The notes under the pieces: generated by a model
Database searches by the model: none
Told to the model about the DNA's origin: nothing
The model's input: only the letters and a program-made list of their open reading frames with translations
NCBI GenBank assembly: GCA_035582835.1
Contig: JAYKAV010000444.1
Span: 494,027-558,026 of the forward strand
Direction: 5' to 3'
Length of the DNA: 64,000 nt
From: Phoebastria nigripes
Taxonomy: Eukaryota; Chordata; Aves; Procellariiformes; Diomedeidae
In this document: positions 36,681 to 51,228 of the stretch, piece by piece
Layout: every line of letters begins with the position of its first letter
Position numbering within the stretch: the stretch's first letter is position 1
Program-made: the position numbers and the translations under genes

Positions 36681-39600
36681 CAGCAACAGTAACTTGCTGA
36701 ATTTAGTTAGAGCCCTGTGTATTACCGTGTACGGGTTATAATTATAACTATTAAATCACTGGGCCTCTTCACCAGTCAATTCATTAAAGAAAACTGTTCC
36801 CATGTAATTAAAGTTTTTAAAAATCCTTAGCCCCAGATGTAATGCACAAATTTGCATGCAGCAAACCACTACCAGGATTGTAATTGGTAGAGTTTGCATC
36901 CTAAACCCACTTCCACTAGGCCTATGAACAGGGCAGTCTCCTTCATGCTTTCAGTGGGGGTTCAGTTGGGCACTGGCAAAGCCTGGCCGCTGGGAACCGA
37001 CGCAGGTACTGTGCGCTCCAGCAGAGCCTGCCCAGAGCCTCCCGTCAGCATGGGGCTCTTTTGTACTAGGGGCTGGACTTTCACAGATGAAAAGAAGCCT
37101 TGACTCCAGAGATCTTTCCATCTTAACCCAGAAATAAGGAGCCAACATGTAACAGACAAATCACATCTGTAGAGTACACCACACTGACAACCTTCACCGC
37201 TCCCTTTGTTAATAATTTTCTTAATCCAATTCCCCATGACTCAATCCCTGCTCACACAATGAGAACATCTTTCTGGACTGTTGCTTTTGAAGGCAGAAGG
37301 AAAAAAGTAAACCTCTTCTCCCTCCTCCCCTTCCCCAAAGCATACTTGTGAATTTTCTGATGGAACATTCTTCTTTTGCAAAATGAAGGTTTGTCAAAAC
37401 AGAAAAGTTTTGAGGACCAGAGTCAATTTTGTTGACTCTTCAAACCTCGATTTCTTGCCAGTTCAGCTTCTCACAGGCTGAGAAGTGCCAGGGCCTTAGA
37501 AGCTGTGGCTGAATCAGTCTCATCAAAATCTTTTGAACTCTGAGCTTCTTATTAGCCCACCAGGCAAACAGCCAAAGCTGCAAAGGGAAGCCAGTCAATT
37601 GTTTTTAGACACTTCTATTCTACTCCCCTTAGATGAGAACTTTTGTTTCCAGGGAATTGAGTAATAGTAAGTTTCACTCCAATGCGGAAAGATTTTGTTT
37701 TGTTTTTCTCTTTATGCATGGAAATCTCAACAATTTAAGATCTTTCACCCTATAAATAAGCATGTAAAGGCATGAAAAGGTGATCTTCTAGCTGTCTACT
37801 CAGCAAGAAAGTAGGCAATAGCAGACCATTTGGTTGAGAAGTCTGCAAGTACAGTCTCTGCTCTTCAAGCACCCAGGACAGAAAATCTCAAAGTATCTAT
37901 GAGGTCTGCAGGATCTATTTGCCCTACCTTTAAACAGAGGCCACTGCTGGCATATTAGTCTTTCAATAGAATATTTTTCCATTCATGCGTTTTTCTCAAA
38001 TGTGCAGTATCCCTTTTTTCCTCCCTTTTCTACACACAACCTTTTCTACATAAAATAACAAATAATTCACCTAGAAGGGCATTCTCAATACAGCAACACT
38101 CTTGACATCATCAGGACAGATTTGTAAAGCCCTTGCAACATAACTTTATTCTGAATTCACTTCCAAATGAAACTGTACCACACACATAGCAGCCTTACTC
38201 TGTGTTTGTGGAGGCCACAGGAAATAGTCCATCGCACAGTGATTAACACCAGTAGGCAAAACCTAGATAAATCCATTTCGTCCCCTCTGTACCAGAAGCT
38301 GGACATACTCATTTGCACAGCTAGCTTACCCGCACCTTTAAAAAGGGACCTGGGCTGAGGAAAGACTCCCTGCCGAGCTCCTGTTTGGTTCCCTGCCAGC
38401 ACAGCTATTATTTGTCACATTATTTCTGTTACAATAACATCTAAGAGCTCCAGCCCTTGATGAGGACCCCACTGTTACGCAGTGTACAAACACGTAACAA
38501 AAAGAGTGGTCCTTGTAGCAATAGAGCCTTACTACTGAGCTTGAAGCAAACTGAGAAACACAGGTTTTCCCTCTTATATTGNTGGTAGCTCCCTGCTGAC
38601 AAACACAGAATCCTGTGAATTTGAGGTCAGATCCTGTAGCTGTTTTTACTAAGAAAAGGAGCAAACCAACTGTGTAGTAAGGTCAAAGACAGAAAGCAAG
38701 CAAGGAAAAAGAAGTAAGATGATGGCTTCCCTNCTTATGAATTGTAAGGTATTTCTGAGCACTTCCACAAGTATCAGGATAGTGCTGAATACTCACATGA
38801 AACAAATAATGTGACCTGGCGGCTTTGTCCACAAATCACTGGGCACTGCAGTCAGTCAGCTCTACCAAATGCAATGCCACGCGCATCCCTCGTGTGAAGT
38901 TCCTGTTCACTTCTTGAATCTGAAGCTTACTATTTGCAATAGTATAAAGCAAGACACCTTGAAGGCCTTTTGATGTGATTAGAAAGGAGATGCAGATAGA
39001 GCTGAGCCTGAAAGAATGACCAAACCCCATGCTATTTATTTAGTATTGTTACTTTAAAAAATTGCTTGGACATGCTGTACCATGACTGGTACAAATACCT
39101 CTACTATAGACGAGTCCTTCACTGGGAGATCTGTTTTTGTTTAAATAGGATTATCAATTATATTTGATGTTCCATTGCTGTGTGTTACCCAAGGCCTTTG
39201 CTGCAACCACAGAGATGGCCAATATTTCTACCTGATTACAGCATATGAAAGTTGCCTGAAAGAAGAGGTTCTGTGGCAACAAGCTCTGTGAAAATGGAGT
39301 ATTGAATCTGCAGCAAACATTGGAGTTTATTAAAAAATACAAACCATACGGCCATGTACAATATACGGGAATACTGGGCACACTGTGTTGATAGTTGGTT
39401 TAACCCAGCTGGTACAGAATCTGTTTTAAACCATTAAAGGAAATCAGCATCTTCCTAAGTTAGAGGAACCGGTGTCGTTAGGACAGAGCAGAGCATCAGA
39501 ACAGGAGTGACTAGGAATCACAAGGAAAACTGGTACTCCCTTACCCAGCCTGTCATTCAGTGGACAATACCAGGCAATATGACAGCCCATGGCATTTCAT

Positions 39601-41097
39601 CTTTATTTTGTCAGTTTGAATCTACCTCAGATCAGCAATGGCCAGGAATAGCTGCTGCTTTAATATCAGTCCGGACTTCCCTCTCTACTCAGCACCAAAA
39701 TGCTGATCCTGCTGAACACCACTAACTGCTGAAGGGTTTTCTAAGTAAACACTGNTGGCAAAAAAACCCCTACAAACCAAAAGAAGTGCTTCTATTTTCC
39801 TCCTCAGAAAATACAGTTTTGCTGAAAGTTCTACTACTTCATATTCTAACATTATAAGCATTCAACCTTATAGAGATACATTTCAAGTTATTAAAAAAAA
39901 ATAGTATTTCATTGCTCCAAAATCATATTTCTGTGAAAGGAATATTCTTATTCTTTCCCTAGGAAAAAAAGCCTTTTGTTTCAAATAAAAAACAAGTGCA
40001 AATTTAAAACTTTCAGAATATCCCAGAGATGTGCTGTCAGCTGCAAAAATACATGCAGAAATTTGTCTGTCTCAGGGAGGGCAGGTTGTCTGTAATATGA
40101 CATCACTGCCAGATGCACTTAGTATCTTGGGTGGCAGTCTCATCTGAGTAAGTATGAACTGAGAACAGTCTTTGGTATTCCTTCATCTCTTTGCAGGTCA
40201 AGACTGAGACCTGCACTGCCATTTCACAGGCAGTTATCTACCTTGTGACTGAAAAGAGGATTTTATTCTCTAAGACTATCAGTTGTGCACCTTTACAGGC
40301 AACAAAGAAAAAAAAACACAAAACAATACAGCCTAACCTTCTTATCAAGGGCATTGATGAAGTGGAACAAAAGTCTAGCAGCTCTGCAATGGTTAGTTTT
40401 GGACCAGGCACAGGTAACTTAGACCTTGACTTATCGGGATCCTGATGCAAATTATGAACATCTCCTTTTACAGTCCAGCAGTACCTGAAAGCAGTGGGGA
40501 TAGGGAGGGGCAGCTGAAGCTGCTCTGCACTAGCCCTGTCCGTAGACCATGCAGTGCAGTCTTCATAACCACACAGAATTTGAATTCCTTGCACAGACAC
40601 GGGCAATCAGACTTGATGTGGATTTTGTCTGGCAATTGATAGAGTTGACATCCAGTCACAATGACACTTGTTTCTTGCACTTGCTGAACTACACAGAAGT
40701 TCATTAGACTCTAACAAACAAGGCTAACCCATGTCTATACTGCAGTTGAGCAGGATGACTGCAGGGGGTGTAGACATGCAAGCAGTAGTTAGCTTTGTTA
40801 CCAATGGCAAGACAGCTGCAGCAATGTGCATTTCAGATAGGGCACACGAGATAATCTGGTATCCTGGGTACAACGCACAGGTCTACGATGGGCAGAAGAG
40901 AGGGATTGCATTCAACCCTGCTCAGCACAGCTTACTGCCTGAACCCCTCCCGGAATCAGATCTTTAGTGCCACTGGTACCTAACTCCACCGAATTGAACT
41001 AGATTGAGCATGACTGCACAGGAATCATTGCAGGGTATACATATTAAGTATTAATTTGTTTTGCTTTAGTATTGAAGACTGAGAACAATGCTAGAGG
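36681..41097. other. No gene seen
   Basis: No coding or RNA gene is supported. There are short homopolymer tracts near 39893 and 40310. A stretch near 40726-40790 hints at a very old MITE but is too weak to list. Several open frames of 60-120 codons show no domain, repeat similarity or splice context. Confidence 0.5.
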
Positions 41098-41131
41098 ATG
41101 CACTCTCTATTCTCAAAGAACATAATCTAAA
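41098..41131. repeat. Possible ancient interspersed repeat fragment
   Basis: CTCTCTATTCTCAAAGAACATAATCTA resembles the stretch reading CCCTGCCC(C)AAAGAGCTTACAATCTAA of an old amniote repeat that is also suspected at 51229-51348. It is short and diverged. Confidence 0.3.
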
Positions 41132-42184
41132 AAAAAAAACTCATTCATAAAATGTAAGGTCTGATCATCATTTTTTCAAATAGATATAGAAGCTATTACA
41201 GCAATTTTGTCACTTTCAAGTTTTATTCTAAAACTTTTCTTGTAAGAGTGGTAATTTTTCTTAGTGTTACTGCATATTTTCTTTCAAAAATATTCTGCAT
41301 TTAATGCTAAGAGAGGAATACTAGCAGATAATACAGTGAAATTGTTGCCTCAAGACAAATTGCCATTCATCATTCAAGCAGAAAAATAAATTAAGTGCAA
41401 CATTTAGGCATTCTGCATTATGTTGTTAAAAAAAAAAAAAATCAACAAAGGGAAAACAAATGTTATGTCAACTATCGACTGTAGAAACTGAATAAATGAG
41501 TAAAGTATTTCACCAGTACTTACAGAGCCATGTAATTCACTATGTACTTAAAAGTATGAAGGCTTTTAATAGCTTTTGTTGGAANCAGCAATCAACTTTA
41601 CATGTTTTGGATAGAAATATGTGGCCTTGGTAAATCCTAAAAACTACACCCACCCTTTTAATATTTCAATTTGGTATTTAAAAATGGTGATAGCAATATT
41701 ATCACTACTGAAAATTTTTAGGCATGATTATGATTTTTGCTACAGTAGTGCTATAGTGGTAGACTATATTACTGCTTTACCTTGCCTTTCAAGAATGTCT
41801 TTCATCCTAAAGGATTCAAGAGTGCTTACACATTTTACAAATGCACAAAGCGTACCAAGACAGATCATTTCACACACCAGTAGAATGAGGCCACCTCTTT
41901 AGTGGAGAGCGTCAATCTTACCTTCCTCCAATATTGTAGGAGAGGAAAAGGGATGGGAAAATTCTAGCATAATGAAGTTCACTACTAGGATATCTGTCAC
42001 TTGGCACAAGTCTTATCAACATTTACTACAGAGCACGTATTCCTTGTCTCTTGTACCCTGTGAACAACAGGTATTACTGTCGTTGGACATTTTGCAGCAT
42101 AGAAAGGTGTTTTGGTAAACTTCTACCATGAAAAAGAGTGTGCAACTTGCCAATAATTCACATAGTTTCATGTCCATCAGTACT
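41132..42184. other. No gene seen
   Basis: AT-rich sequence with an A run near 41429. A stretch at about 41785-41880 has a GTGCTTACACATTTTACAAATG pattern reminiscent of another old amniote interspersed repeat, too weak to assign. No gene is supported. Confidence 0.45.
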
Positions 42185-42425
42185 GATTTTCAATCACTAT
42201 CACTCTGCCAGGGCCATCAGCATTCTTTAAAATTCCCTCAATCCCTGCCCTGGATTAACTTAATTTTGCATCATTAGAAAATTTTGTCACCTTTCCACTC
42301 ATACTCTTTACCTGATTACCAATAAAAATATTAAGTGTCACTCCACACACAAAATTATAGCTCACCCCTGCAGCTAATTCCTGCTCTTGAAAACTGACCA
42401 GCTATTCCTCATCAGAGACAAGGGC
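42185..42425 (-). mobile_element. Ancient CR1 reverse transcriptase fragment
   Basis: On the minus strand this resembles the CR1/L3 reverse transcriptase around and after its Gly-Val-Pro-Gln-Gly block. A Gln-Phe-like start of that block is near 42395-42410, a decayed Asn-Ile-Phe-Ile-x-Asn-like stretch near 42310-42335, and a Lys-Phe-x-x-Asp-Ala-Lys-Leu-like stretch near 42255-42290 where the Ala-Asp-Asp box would be. Several indels and stops are present. It is much older than the copy at 28.3-31.1 kb. Confidence 0.55.
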
Positions 42426-45400
42426 CTCCTCCTCTCGCCTTCTCCATTATTTGACTCTTATCCAGAGGTCTGGTCCACAAGTGAGCAGCAGCCAAGCTGA
42501 CTTCCTCCAACACAGCTGGGGCTGGTACCACTGAGACATGGCCTAAATGTTTGCATGGGTGGCTATGGAAGCAATTTTTAATCACTTTTTCAGTTTCAAA
42601 ATTAATCTTTTCCTCTTTTGTCATCTTACCACAACTCAAAGGTTTAGCAGAATAGTTCAGGATTGAATTAGAAGTGTGATATTTGCAGCATGCCTAGTAC
42701 ATACTTATTTTATTCAAGGCACATAGACATGATGTAAAGTCCTTCTATACCAAAACTGACCCCAGCAATCAGCATGCAAGGAGTATGTTGCTTTCTGTTT
42801 TCAAGCCTTTTTGACAACACAGGATGAGGCATATAATCCTCAATGCTCTGACTGTTTTAAACAGCCAACAGATAACTGAAACATCCTAGCTGCAGGTGAA
42901 CCAAGTGTGTTAGCACAATATAGCATAATGAAAAATTCTGAGGGGAATTTATTCCAGGACAATCAAAGGCCTTTAGAGGGCTGCTTCCACATGCTGAGAG
43001 CTACTAGCTTACTTAAAAAGCTGATGTTCTTATTGTTAGGGGCTGAGAAGTCATTCAAAATAGAGCTGTGACAACAGCGTGACAGAAACTCTCATTCTCC
43101 TCCATCCCCCAGACAGCTCTGACTTTCACCCAGTGCAGCTGCCATGCTGCCTCCTGCTCTCTGGGCTCTACCTCCATTCCAAGAAGGTGCTCATGCCTAC
43201 TTCTCCTGCTGCCTTCCAGGTCATCTCACCCCCTTTCCTCATAGGAAAGAAAAAACATATATGGCTTCTCCCCAACTTTTCATTTCTGCCTGACACCAAA
43301 GGAGAAATGAACATGACAATTTTGTGATTAGCTCGTAATCCTCCTCCACATTATTCCTTAGTTCTGTCCCTCATAGCCCTTCCCCTATTATGTATGACCT
43401 GGTCTTCTCAGGTCACTACTCCTTTATGCTTCTCAACACATCACTGCGACCTTGTATGTGCTCCATATCTTTCTGGAGTCATATCTGTGCTTCCCCTAGG
43501 GCATATTAATTCACCACAACAATCTGGGTTAAGCAACAGCCACATAGAATATTCCAGGGTGGTTTGCCAAGCCCTGAAAGGGTCAAAAAACTGTATGATA
43601 CGCTGCTAATATACAGTCCCACCGACCACTAACAAACACGTGTTAGTTTGTGCAACTATTTTCACTTCATGCATTTAGCAGAGCAGAAAAAGTCCCTGTT
43701 ATTGCCCATAGGATAAACAACAACTCAATCTCTGAAAGCTCAGGTTAAAACTCTTTTCTGCCCAGGACTCAGGGCAGTAACCACCCCTCTTTCCCATCAG
43801 GAAATAATAATTTTAAGAACAGAGTACTTAAATGTAAGTAGCTCCATGCATCCTCTGTATGTGTCATCAGGTCATGTAACGAGAAGACGAAGCTTAACAA
43901 AGAAGATGGTGATGAGGTGAGCTACAGGAGAAGGGAAGAGAGAAATTAAGGGGGCAGTAGCTGAGCCTATGTCTCTCCAAAAAGAGAAAGGGGCCAGAAT
44001 GACAGAGTTAGAAGAGAAAAGATAGTCTCATCTATCAAGACCACATCTCTTTTCCAATTCATTGTGGGTTCCTGAATGATAAAATTAAAAAAAATAGAGA
44101 ATCTGTGCTTAGAAATATTAAAAAAAAAAAAACCTCTGCAAGTGTATGGATGTGATTTGTCCTCTCCATCTGCTTCCCAAGATCTATTACAGTGGGGCTG
44201 TATTTGCAAAGTCCAGTCACATTTTACCAGGTCAGAAGTACTCATTAAGCATTCAATATTCTTTTAAAGGGAGCCAACAGGTGGGAAAGCTGCACCTACC
44301 AGAATGTATCAACAGCATGCAAGGAATCTGGATGGATGCCACTTTTTGGCATGAAATAACTGAAAGAGACTTGCTGAGCTACTAAACCATGCTGATGCAG
44401 AAACAGTGTCGTGTGAAAAGGTCATCCTTCTGCCACTTTCCCTGGTTTTCTTTTTCATCCTTTTTAACCTTATGTCACCATTCTTCTTGTACTACCTTTT
44501 GCTGATAGCCTACCCTGCGCAATTTCTCCACCACTTCTCTGATACATGGAGTGCTGTAGCCTTCCTCCATGTTTTCTTCTACCTGTGCATAGATATATAC
44601 TCATACTTTGCAGAGAGATTCAGGAGTCAAATGAACAAAGTTCAGTTGTTAACTCCTCTTTTGGTCTCAGACAACTTGACACAGACCATATACAAGCTCC
44701 CTATATCAGGGGAGAGGGGAACTTTGAACCAGAAGAGGTGGAACAACTGTTAAGCTCACACTGCAGCTGTACAGGAAATTTGCTATGCTTTTTTAGATGA
44801 CAAGGGTCCTATAATTTCCTTGCTTCAAGGTGATTACCCTAAAGTAATGTATGGTGAATGACAAATATTTGGTTGATAAATAATTTGAGTATTTTCCTTT
44901 GCATGTAAATCTGACCTTTATAATGAACACTACTGTACTAAAAAGGTTCTGCATAACCAAAACACTGTACAGCCAACATCTGTTATTCAAAAGACCTGAG
45001 GGGTAGAAAAAAAAATCACAGTAAATCATTTGACCTAAATATGTTTGCTCCATGATATAAAATANACTTTTACTCTCTGACTTGCCAAATTCTTCTTGCC
45101 TTAGTGTGACACTGTTTGTTAACAGAAGTATGCGATTTATGTAACCTTTATGTTTAATGTTGTAACTAATTGTTATTCTTTAATAGTCTATACATCATTT
45201 GTCACATAGTGAACTGTAGATGCTGAAGACAGATGGATCACCAGATGGACCCTGGGAAGGATTGGTTAAAATGTCAGTGATAAGCTAACAAAATGAGATG
45301 CAGTAGACTGAAGAGACTATTCAGCTGAAAAGCCTGTCTACAGAAATGGGTTTTGTATTATTCACATTCATTAAAGTGCACTTCAACCATGCTGTTTTGA

Positions 45401-45479
45401 CATTTTGTTTCGAGACTTTTCAAAGCAGCCATAGCTTTTTATTTTTTCCTTCCCCAAATGCTTGTTTGATGATATAGAC

Positions 45480-45522
45480 TGGCAAAAGTGACCCTAGCTT
45501 TTAGACGTGATCACTTTTGCCA
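45480..45522. repeat. Perfect 12-bp inverted repeat (hairpin)
   Basis: TGGCAAAAGTGA at 45480-45491 is the exact reverse complement of TCACTTTTGCCA at 45511-45522, with a 19-base spacer. It would form a stable stem if transcribed or single-stranded. There is no T-run after it and no known RNA family is evident. It might be the core of an old palindromic MITE. Confidence 0.8.
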
Positions 45523-48204
45523 TCGAGGAACTTAACCACAGTTATATTCAGCCATCAGACTCACAAGTGCACCAATTCAGAGCTTGAACAAAAAGTCAAT
45601 GCATGCATGAATTGCATTGACCAGAAGTGAATGATTGCTTGCTTCTGGTAAACTAGCGTGACTTAGCTTCCCTGATTCTGGCTGTGCATATACTTTGTAA
45701 TACTAACTACGATAGCTTCTTTGGGTCTACCCATTAAAATTTCATTAAATAAATGGAAAAATCTTCAGTGGGATCAGGATCTTAGACACAATGCACATAC
45801 CTTCTAGTAAATCAGCAGTAGGGAGCAAGCTAAGATTGGTTAGGAAAGACTCTAGGCAGCAGCTCTGCTGCAAAACAGGAACACACAAAATACAGAGATT
45901 TGCCCATTTCCTTATTTCATATGGTTCTTCATCCATTGTTTGAAGAAAGTAGCTTTTTCTGTGGAACATAGGAAAAAAACAACAATCTCTTGCAACCCTG
46001 GCTGTGATTCTTTACCAATGCCATATGTCTGATCCATCTATGACTTCATAAGGGATATTTTAATGGTCCCAAGCACAAATCAATTGTCACCAGAGAAACA
46101 TGAAAATCTCATTTTTACTGAGTTACTAAATATCTGACAGCTACCATGAATATTTCCATATAAGTGAATCAGGAAATAAAAACAAATTATGGGAAATTTG
46201 GGCATTGAGAGTAATTCTCCATTTTGCTGTAATTTGAAACAATTCCCAGGGTTAAACAAACACTTGTTGAAGAAGAGTTTTTGACTTTTTATTTTTTCTT
46301 GGTTTTACTGAAAATGTTTTAAAACTGGGGGTGGGGGTAGGGAACAAAACCAAAACTCTGCCATGTTTGTCATCTGACCTAACAAAGTTATTAAGGCCAA
46401 AAAAAATGAGAAGCCATTTCAAAGCATGACAGTGAGGTAGGCTAACCTTATGGATATCATATCTAGGGATGCACTGTTATTTCCCATCACTTGAGATCTT
46501 TAAGTATTTCTAAAAGGCATGCTGCACCTACAAAAACAATAACAAGCTAGATAACGGGGCAAAATATATTATGCAGCAGTTTAAAGAAGATAGTCATAAT
46601 AGCCGTAATAGTCCTTTTTGTTAAAAAGCACCATAAATCAATTCGACATTTTCTACCAGCAAACAGTAAGTATAGAATGAAGTTACATGCACACATGTTG
46701 GATCTTATCAAAATGATGGAGTGTTGCAAAAATACCAATGGAAGACTGCAAAATCCAGCAACATAAAATATGTACCACTCTATGTCCAAATATATTGAAG
46801 CCCAAAAGGATGGAGGTGGTTTCCTTATGATCTAAAACAATTATGACTCTCAAAATACTAGCATTTTCATTTTCCACGTGTTGCATTTACACAGTGTACA
46901 TACTGCTCCTTGGGTTTTGGGTCCTTAAGTTGTCACCATAAATTTATGACATTGTACACACCTAGTTTACATAATGTTACAGTCACCTCATATGGCAGGA
47001 ATTTTTATTACCATCCAGTAACTGAAACAAATGAGATCAAATCCACTGNCATCAGTAATGCTTTCTAGTGCAAAACTGCATTTTGCTCAGAAGCACAAAA
47101 ATGGATCCAGGGACAAAGGTTCAGACTCCAAAGTTTGTCAAATCAGACTCTCAAACAAAACACAAAGGTATTTCTCATTGCTTTGAAGGTAGCCATGAAA
47201 CTTAACCCTGGGTTTACAGCACCAGCCTCGACTTGTTTGGCAACCATCAGAATGCCATGTGGGTATGGTCCCAAGTTGTCTTCATTGAGNTGAAAAGCCA
47301 CCTTGGGAAATTCCCTGCTTCTACCTGCTCATTCCCAGGTATAGCATTATTATTATATAGCATTCCCTTATAGCATTATCACTCTAGAGGATACCTCAGA
47401 ATAGAGAATTTTTATTATAGTGACACAGAGTAGAAGGGCATTATGGTATTCAACACAGAAGAAGAAATATTAAGCTGTCCAGAAAAATATTCTGTAATAA
47501 TATCTCCATTTTATCTGTTCAGTATTACCAAAGTGGCTTCAACCAAATCCTTATCACCTCAAAAGAATTTCTACAACATTACTAATTGTTAATATTCAAA
47601 ATTATCTAAGCAGACTCCCCACTGCCATATCTGGGATGAATTCAGAATTTAGATCTATGGGATTTTGCAGCAGGGTAGACTGTATTTTCCATCAAATGTA
47701 GCTTGAAATGATTGGATTCTTCACAATAAAAATTTCTGGCATCTCATACCATTCTCAATTAAATGGAGAATGCAAGAAACAGTGTGATTTTCAACCAGTA
47801 AATTAGAGTCATATTAGGGGAACTAATAGGATTTCAACATGACTCATGAGTTGTAGTTTGAAGTTCTTGATTGCTATTTTGAAGTGTCAGATTTTTTTGA
47901 AGCAGAAAAGGAATTAAAAACTTAAAAGTCCTCTGATAACAGCTTCTTCTGAAGAAATATCCAGAGAAAGTTTAATATGGTGTGAAGATTACATTATTAT
48001 CTCTTAAAATACACAATGTAAACACTTGAAAAAAATCACAAAAAATTTTATTATAAAAACATAGTCAATGTAGATTTATAGCAACAAACAGTAATAGTAC
48101 AGATTGATACTGCAGATTTATGGCAATAATAATTTCACTTTGCTTTCATGTGTTAAAAAATGCTTCACACTGACAAACCACCCTGACAAACACCACAGTT
48201 TCTA

Positions 48205-48292
48205 TCTGTGTGTATACATACACATATACACACACAGGCATATGCAAACTAGCTGAATATATGTGTGTATACACATTCATACACACATACAA
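48205..48292. repeat. Imperfect CA/TA microsatellite
   Basis: Alternating GT/CA and TA dinucleotides, interrupted by short unique pieces, form two clusters (about 48208-48238 and 48259-48292). It is a simple repeat of the kind that is often polymorphic. Confidence 0.8.
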
Positions 48293-51228
48293 AATTGTCC
48301 ACTGTGGATCCAATTTACTGTACTGTCGATGACAGTGGGCAGCAGCTATGCATAGTCACTGATAAGATGACATAATATTAGGGTATATAATACTACACAT
48401 CACAAAAATAATTTCCTAGTCTTAGGGAGCTGGAAAAAGGGTAACAGTTTTAGAGACACATAGCCATGCATACTCTAGTGGTATATGTAACAGCTCTTCA
48501 AAGGAGATTCTGTATCAACTGCACATTTTGAAAATATAAACTCTTCTGGTTAGTTTGTCACATTTCATTAATAAAGATAATTATAGATTCAGCTTTCAGA
48601 CAAGAAAAAGTTACTGTATTTGAAGATACTGAGATCAAACAAATTAAAGTAAGCAACACTTCAATGCTGCTCATTGTTTTCAATGACAACCTAAGAGTAA
48701 CAACTACACTCTCATTTTTTCTAACCCTTAATGGCCCATCATAACAAATCTATGTACAGAAGCAGCATCAAAACCAATTCTGTCCTGGAGAAATGTAGTG
48801 CTCATTTTCATACCCATTTCTGTTAGCAAAGATACCACACTATGCAAGCCACAACTATCTTGGTCTTGGCTTGCATAACATTGATAAGAACATTGTTTCG
48901 GTGCTTTAAAGGGAACAATGGAGACAATTTCAAAACTGCTTCTGGGCAAATTAAACCCTTAAATTCATAGGTCATTTTCGAGAACACGATCTAGATTTTT
49001 ATGGAAATGGTATACAGGAAGGCAGATCTAGAATGAGAATAGAAATGGATCTCAGTAATAGCAGGGTTTATAAAAAGCTTAGCTTTAGATCTGAACATTG
49101 ATCTAAATTCAGAATCTTCAGGAAGTCAACTCTTTATGCAACTCCCTTCTTCCCCCAGAACACACACAATTCCTTTATAATCATGAACTCTTCCAGAGTA
49201 GCTATCTACTATCTGCAAATGACCAATTTACCTACAAGGTGCTTAATATTAACGCTGTACGAGTAGTTTGTCAGGAATAGTAGGAGAATAAGATACCAGA
49301 TAGGACTTTTTACATAAGCATAGATAGTATAATTGCTAAGACTGAAATGTAGCCAAGAATATAGGATTAATAGGATACTTTTAACACTGGGCAATAAGAA
49401 CTTTAATTACCATAAGCACTAAGTATTAGCAATATGCAACCTTTCCTATTGCAAATTAGGATGTGTATGAAGCATTTATGGATGTACACATACCTGGGAG
49501 TAATTAAGATCCAAAATATAAATAACATGCAACATATAACTCTGTGGAATACCTTATTTCCCCTCAGTAGACCTTCCTTTCTAGGGTCTACTCTACTGAC
49601 TCTACCAAAGGCCAAGCGGGAGACCCAGCTGCCTTTCAATCCAGCAGCAACACTGTGGTATAGGAATGTGTGTCTTATGCAAGATCTAGGCTCAGAGTCT
49701 TCAAAAAGGTTTTGTTGCTGTTTCCATTCACATCTCTCTCTGACCTCCTTTTTGAACACTTATCACTTAGCTCCATTATAAATCCGCTTTTTACACTAAT
49801 AAAAATCTCATTGCTTCTTCCTATTAGCCCATTCTAACCCAAACAAACATCCAGGCATTGTCCCATCATAAAATAATACTTGGGTAATTTCTTAAGTTGC
49901 CTAGAGCTTTTTGCATCTTAAATGTATAAACCTGGGATCAGCATAAGTCAGGAGAATGAAATACTCTTGCTGGTTGCAGGCTGACCCCCTCAAAGCATGG
50001 CCAAGGTGCAGTAAAGACATTACTTCTAAAGAAAATCACTGCACTTACAGAACCAAAGCAGAAAGGATAAAAAATGTTTTTCTTGCTAATACCTGGAAAA
50101 CCCTACAAATTCTGTCACTCCTATGAAACAGCGAATTAGAAACCAACCTAAAATGAAAATTTGTAGCTTCAGATTAAAATTTCAAGGCTGTGCAGATTCA
50201 AGGTTTTCTTTTGCATATTCAATTTTGCAGCTGGGTTCCATTCAAAAAACAATAAACCCCCCAAAACCTTCAAGTTTCAGGATTTTAAAAGCCAGAACTA
50301 TTGCTGGCCCACGAAAGACCAACTAAGCACTAAAATTAGTTAAAAAAAATCTCCCTCAATGCACATGGTTCCTTCCCTAATCTGTGAGCCATGACAGTGC
50401 ATCACTGGAGTCTAAATTCACCCGCAGACATTCACTTGTAGGGCAGTTCATTGCTGTGTTCCCTAAAAATGTGCAAGAGGAGAAGGAAAGAAATCCATGA
50501 CTACTGTGCTCTGTTACAGATCAGGGACATTATAACTCTAAACTATGCCATGAAATCAGGGTCAGGAAAGATGGTGATCCTCTACTGTACATCTACACAC
50601 AACAACCTTAATACATGGTCAACAGCAACAGTGAGCAGTGGGCTTTGCTTATGGCTCCAGCTTACAATATAAACATCTCAGCTAAGCATTTTCCGTCAGT
50701 ACAGAAGGCAAAATGAGAAGTCTCCCACTGTTTATGAAGTAGCAAAGATAATACAGAGAGACTGAAATCCCTGAAACCATCCTCAAAATCAGCAGAGTCA
50801 GGGGGATACAGGAGAAAAATTAAATGGCTGCTGAATCCAGATACTTTGAGCAGTCGTCAGAATTAGTCCCACAAATATATTGGGAAATTAACATACTAGT
50901 GTCACTTGTAAAATTCCTCTGATGCTTGATAACATCTCTAAAAATTTATAGAATTCTAGGCTGGGTCCCTAAAAATAGCATCAATGGCATTGCTATCTTT
51001 TGCATTAGCTTATAGGATTAAATATATTATAATTCCATAGAGAGCTCTACATTTGCATTTAGTCTAATTCTTGGAANGGAAATTTAGTAAAGCTTTCACA
51101 AGCCTAATAGAAAAAAGATGATGAAGTTAGTGTACCGTAGTTCAGCTGCTACGTGGGCTGGGAAATAAAAAAAATGGATAGTAAGAAGAGACAGTGGCTT
51201 TGCCTTTAAAAATATCAATTATTCTTAA

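Larger units (their letters stand above)
42426..51228. other. Unique AT-rich DNA, no gene seen
   Basis: No gene can be defended. There are short A and T tracts, a perfect 12-bp hairpin at 45480-45522 and a CA/TA-type microsatellite at 48205-48292, both listed separately. A 73-codon minus frame (48728-48949) that begins just after a possible splice acceptor is discussed among the findings. A 115-codon hydrophobic plus frame at 44406-44753 looks like chance in T-rich sequence. Confidence 0.5.

Noticed and set aside
40726..40800. Possible MITE of the type with GTCTACACTGCA...GTGTAGAC ends
   Set aside because: GTCTATACTGCAG and GTGTAGACATGC are both present, but spacing and intervening sequence do not give a palindrome long enough to trust.
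44406..44753. Hydrophobic 115-codon frame that could look like a membrane protein
   Set aside because: The hydrophobic stretch follows from T-rich sequence and has no family resemblance or exon boundaries.
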